Shown here: in pieces, positions 61,664 through 64,000 of the stretch
Numbering within the stretch: position 1 is the first letter of the stretch
How the letters are laid out: each line of letters opens with the position of its first letter
Assembly: GCF_030378165.1 (NCBI RefSeq)
Contig: NZ_CP119766.1
Location: 5,518,001-5,582,000, forward strand
Direction of reading: 5' to 3'
DNA from: Flavobacterium panacagri
Lineage (GTDB): Bacteria > Bacteroidota > Bacteroidia > Flavobacteriales > Flavobacteriaceae
Length of the DNA: 64,000 bases
Made by a program: the position numbers and the translations under genes
Notes under the pieces: generated by a model
The model's database searches: none
What the model saw: the letters and a program-made list of their open reading frames with translations, nothing else
What the model was told of the DNA's origin: nothing

Positions 61664-62992
61664 CTAAGAAATCGTCATTTTTACTGCTAATATATGTTTG
61701 CAGATTCCGCGTTTTCCCTGATAAGCCGTAAACCAGTCACAGGTACATCTTTGCAACTCATTGTCAATAATCACTTTATGCACTACGCCTGAACCTTTTA
61801 CTTTGGCTTCAATATAATTGGCTTTTCGTTCTGTTATTTCTACTTCTTCGTTATCAATCAGTTTTTTGGCATTTTTAAGTCTTGGGTTCAAAGACAAAAT
61901 ACGTTCTGTTTTAAACGGAAGACGTCGATAAAAATGGGCTTTTTCACTTAAATCATATCCTAATAATCCCATTGAAGATAAATTAGAAGTTAAGTTATCC
62001 ATAGTTCCAAAATCAATATCATTTTCTATAGAAAGCATGGTTGGATCAAACATTTCATTTGATTTTAATAAACTGTTTAAACCATAAACCCATTCTATTG
62101 GTAAATTTTCAGTCATGGTTTCCAATACATTTCCTTCACCCGAAAATCCTCGGTAGGAATCTGGAGAAAAAGCCATCAGTAACTGCATTTTCCCAAACTC
62201 ACAAACAATCGCACAGGTTTGTTTATCATCAGATTCGTAAATAAAAATCTTATCGACAATCGCCAAAATTCCTTCTAACAAACGTAGTCTTTGTACTCCG
62301 CCAATTCTAACTCCGTCTGGTGTAGCTAAAGTCGAAAACATAAATTTTCCGGCTCTTTTGGTTATAAAGAAATCACCTTTTACATTTCCTTTTGGCAAAC
62401 TTTGAAATAGCTGAATCGTTTGAATTTTATTGAGTTCGAATTTCAAATCCATATCAGCCAGATAGAGCTGAACACTTGTTAAGCCTTTTATCCAGCGCAT
62501 GGGTAACGTTACTTTTTTCTCGACTACTTTTGCTTTGCTGGTAATCACCTGAACGTCCTGCTGACCAACGGCAAGGGTTACTTTTTCATTTTTCTGAATG
62601 GCATTCAGTGCATTCAGCATTGGATCGTTAAAATCTACATTGGTAGTTCCGTTTGCTATAAATTCGCCATCAACAGCTTCAGGTTTCATATCCAGTCTAA
62701 CATAAACTCCGTTGCAGGACGAAAATCCTTCAAAACGAAGTCTCTCTGATCCGGCAGAAACAATTGGGTCACGAAGGCTTGGCGGAATCGGCCCAAAACT
62801 TGAACGAACGACTTTAGCAATCGTACTCCAGCATTTTGCCGTTACATAAGGATCTGTAAGACTTCCCCAGAAAAAACACGGAATATTATTGACTTCTTCA
62901 ATTTCGGTTTGATGTGCCAAAACCAAATTATTGACACCTTTTGTTTTGCTATAAGTCGAAACTCCTTTATAATTATATTGTAAATCTGTCAT
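61664..62992 (-). CDS. SWIM zinc-finger protein
   Basis: A 442-residue protein. The SWIM zinc finger ends it: CTCDWFTAYQGKRGICKHILAVK, where the C-x-C-x(n)-C-x-H pattern is complete. The N-terminal 380 residues are a domain of alpha/beta character (IPCFFWGSLTDPYVTAKCWSTIAKVVRSSFGPIPPSLRDP). SWIM domains bind nucleic acid or proteins. It follows the neighbouring gene by 5 bases and is the last gene of the operon. In other bacteria I recall SWIM proteins next to MoxR ATPase and vWA genes, but the upstream genes lie outside the window. Confidence 0.8.
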   Translation of the reverse strand: MTDLQYNYKGVSTYSKTKGVNNLVLAHQTEIEEVNNIPCFFWGSLTDPYVTAKCWSTIAKVVRSSFGPIPPSLRDPIVSAGSERLRFEGFSSCNGVYVRLDMKPEAVDGEFIANGTTNVDFNDPMLNALNAIQKNEKVTLAVGQQDVQVITSKAKVVEKKVTLPMRWIKGLTSVQLYLADMDLKFELNKIQTIQLFQSLPKGNVKGDFFITKRAGKFMFSTLATPDGVRIGGVQRLRLLEGILAIVDKIFIYESDDKQTCAIVCEFGKMQLLMAFSPDSYRGFSGEGNVLETMTENLPIEWVYGLNSLLKSNEMFDPTMLSIENDIDFGTMDNLTSNLSSMGLLGYDLSEKAHFYRRLPFKTERILSLNPRLKNAKKLIDNEEVEITERKANYIEAKVKGSGVVHKVIIDNELQRCTCDWFTAYQGKRGICKHILAVKMTIS

Positions 62993-62997
62993 TTTCT

Positions 62998-64000
62998 TTA
63001 TTTTAAAATTTGCTTAATCAATGATTTAAGCGATGCATTATCTTTCCATTTTTCAAAAAAGGCAATGGCTTTTTCTGATGGCTTTTGATTGACTTTAATT
63101 AAAACATCAACATAATTTTCGACCATTTTCTTGAAATTTGTCGGAAGCTTATCTTTAACATCCAAACGGGCAAAAAAGACATCAAAAAACTGGAACAAAG
63201 CACTATTGTGCAATAAAGAAATATCTTTCAGCATAATTATTCCATCTGTTAATCTTGAAAAAGCACCATATTTCTCAGAGGCTAGAAATGCTGTTTTTTC
63301 AGCCAATTTTTTAATATCAACAATTTGTTTTTCAATCAGGTTAATCAAAGTTTCAGAAGCAAATAATCTTAAATCTTTTTTCTCCTGGAAAAAACAGGTG
63401 GCAAACAACATCATACTGTTTTCAGAAAACCTAAATTCGGGTCTGTTCATTACATCCAGAAAACCTTTTAATTCAGGTTTTGAACCGTCTGTCACTCTAC
63501 AATTATTCAACAATGTCACTGCTAATGCATCTGAATTTTGCGGAGTCAAACTGTGCCAATAATTGGTGTTTCCGGCATAATTTAAACAGTAATCCCAACT
63601 GTTTGATCTCGTATAAATATCCTGACTGTAAATGAGATAATTTGGAATTTTGGTATAGTTGGGCATATCAAAACGCAGTTCGTACCAAGATGCTGATCTT
63701 TCTTTTTCTTTCGTTTGATAGTTTCTCCACTCATTCCATTGTTCTTTCATTCTTATCTCGGGCACAAATGGAGAAACCACAAATGGAACTTCTTTTAAAT
63801 AGGTATTCTCAAATTCTGCAAATGTACTGTCTGGATAAAATGTTCTCGCTACAACCGCCCATAAAGACAGCATTCCGGTTTCTTTGGTGGTTTTACCTAA
63901 TGTTGCCAATAGTTTTGAAACCAACGAAACGGAATCAATCGTTAGTTTGTCTTCTCTACCTAAAGCAAATGATAAAAGCGGTTTCAATTCGCCTTCAATC
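62998..64000 (-). CDS. Unknown partner of the SWIM protein (DUF6493-like), cut by window end
   Basis: The C-terminal 334 residues are visible; the frame is open to the last base of the window, so the start lies outside. The protein is helical, with repeat-like units (LVSKLLATLGKTTKETGMLSLWAVVARTFYP, MMLFATCFFQEKKDLRLFASETLINLIEKQI, KMVENYVDVLIKVNQKPSEKAIAFFEKWKD), and resembles the DUF6493 family of Bacteroidota. Its stop lies 5 bases before the SWIM gene, so the two are cotranscribed. Function unknown. Confidence 0.65.
   Translation of the reverse strand, partial: IEGELKPLLSFALGREDKLTIDSVSLVSKLLATLGKTTKETGMLSLWAVVARTFYPDSTFAEFENTYLKEVPFVVSPFVPEIRMKEQWNEWRNYQTKEKERSASWYELRFDMPNYTKIPNYLIYSQDIYTRSNSWDYCLNYAGNTNYWHSLTPQNSDALAVTLLNNCRVTDGSKPELKGFLDVMNRPEFRFSENSMMLFATCFFQEKKDLRLFASETLINLIEKQIVDIKKLAEKTAFLASEKYGAFSRLTDGIIMLKDISLLHNSALFQFFDVFFARLDVKDKLPTNFKKMVENYVDVLIKVNQKPSEKAIAFFEKWKDNASLKSLIKQILK

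Overview
The window is about 64 kb of AT-rich DNA from a Bacteroidota chromosome, almost certainly a Flavobacterium of the F. johnsoniae type. The evidence is the SusC/SusD pair, the BshB1 and menaquinone genes, promoters with the Bacteroidota -7 box TAnnTTTG, and long palindromic intergenic repeats. No prophage, insertion sequence, CRISPR array or rRNA operon was seen.

Layout. 1-2.7 kb: end of a cluster of unknown cytoplasmic proteins (zinc ribbon, DUF2314-ankyrin). 2.8-17.1 kb: a dense run of small accessory genes on the + strand: lipoproteins, TPM and SUFU domains, two GNATs, three DUF1801 proteins, two SRPBCC proteins, a penicillin-binding-like protein whose SxxK lysine is arginine, a metallo-hydrolase, a lactonase, a LOG-type hydrolase and a 2H phosphoesterase. 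17.2-20.2 kb (-): a cation/proton antiporter with SMI1 and VOC proteins. 20.4-32.4 kb: core metabolism and signalling (serine dehydratase, PanB, an RluA-type pseudouridine synthase, aldehyde dehydrogenase, a 1350-residue hybrid histidine kinase, a zinc metallopeptidase). 32.6-37.2 kb (-): an orphan SusCD nutrient importer. 37.6-52.8 kb: tRNA-His, bacillithiol and menaquinone genes, purL, an outer-membrane receptor, acyl-CoA synthetase and a phytanoyl-CoA-dioxygenase-like protein.

52.8-58.5 kb (-) is the most unusual part, a candidate RNA-processing or RNA-repair island. It holds a DEDDh 3'-5' exonuclease, a basic unknown protein, a 51-residue protein, a slipin without a membrane anchor, an ATP-grasp protein, a minimal KxDG RNA ligase, a normal tRNA-Arg, two tRNA-like genes with unusual features, and, at 56041-56190, two tRNAs that appear to be circularly permuted: in each, the T-arm and 3' acceptor strand lie upstream of the 5' acceptor strand, D-arm and anticodon. 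Such transcripts would need an internal cut and ligation to become tRNAs, and an RNA ligase lies about 1.2 kb upstream on the same strand. The permutation is read directly from base pairing; the functional link to the ligase is inference.

58.5-59.3 kb (-) has two free-standing peptide genes of 31 and 32 codons, each with a -33/-7 promoter (identical 21-nt spacing) and its own hairpin terminator. 59.4-61.2 kb is a small Crp/Fnr-regulator operon. 61.4-64 kb holds a gene remnant, a SWIM zinc-finger gene and the truncated start-side of its partner.
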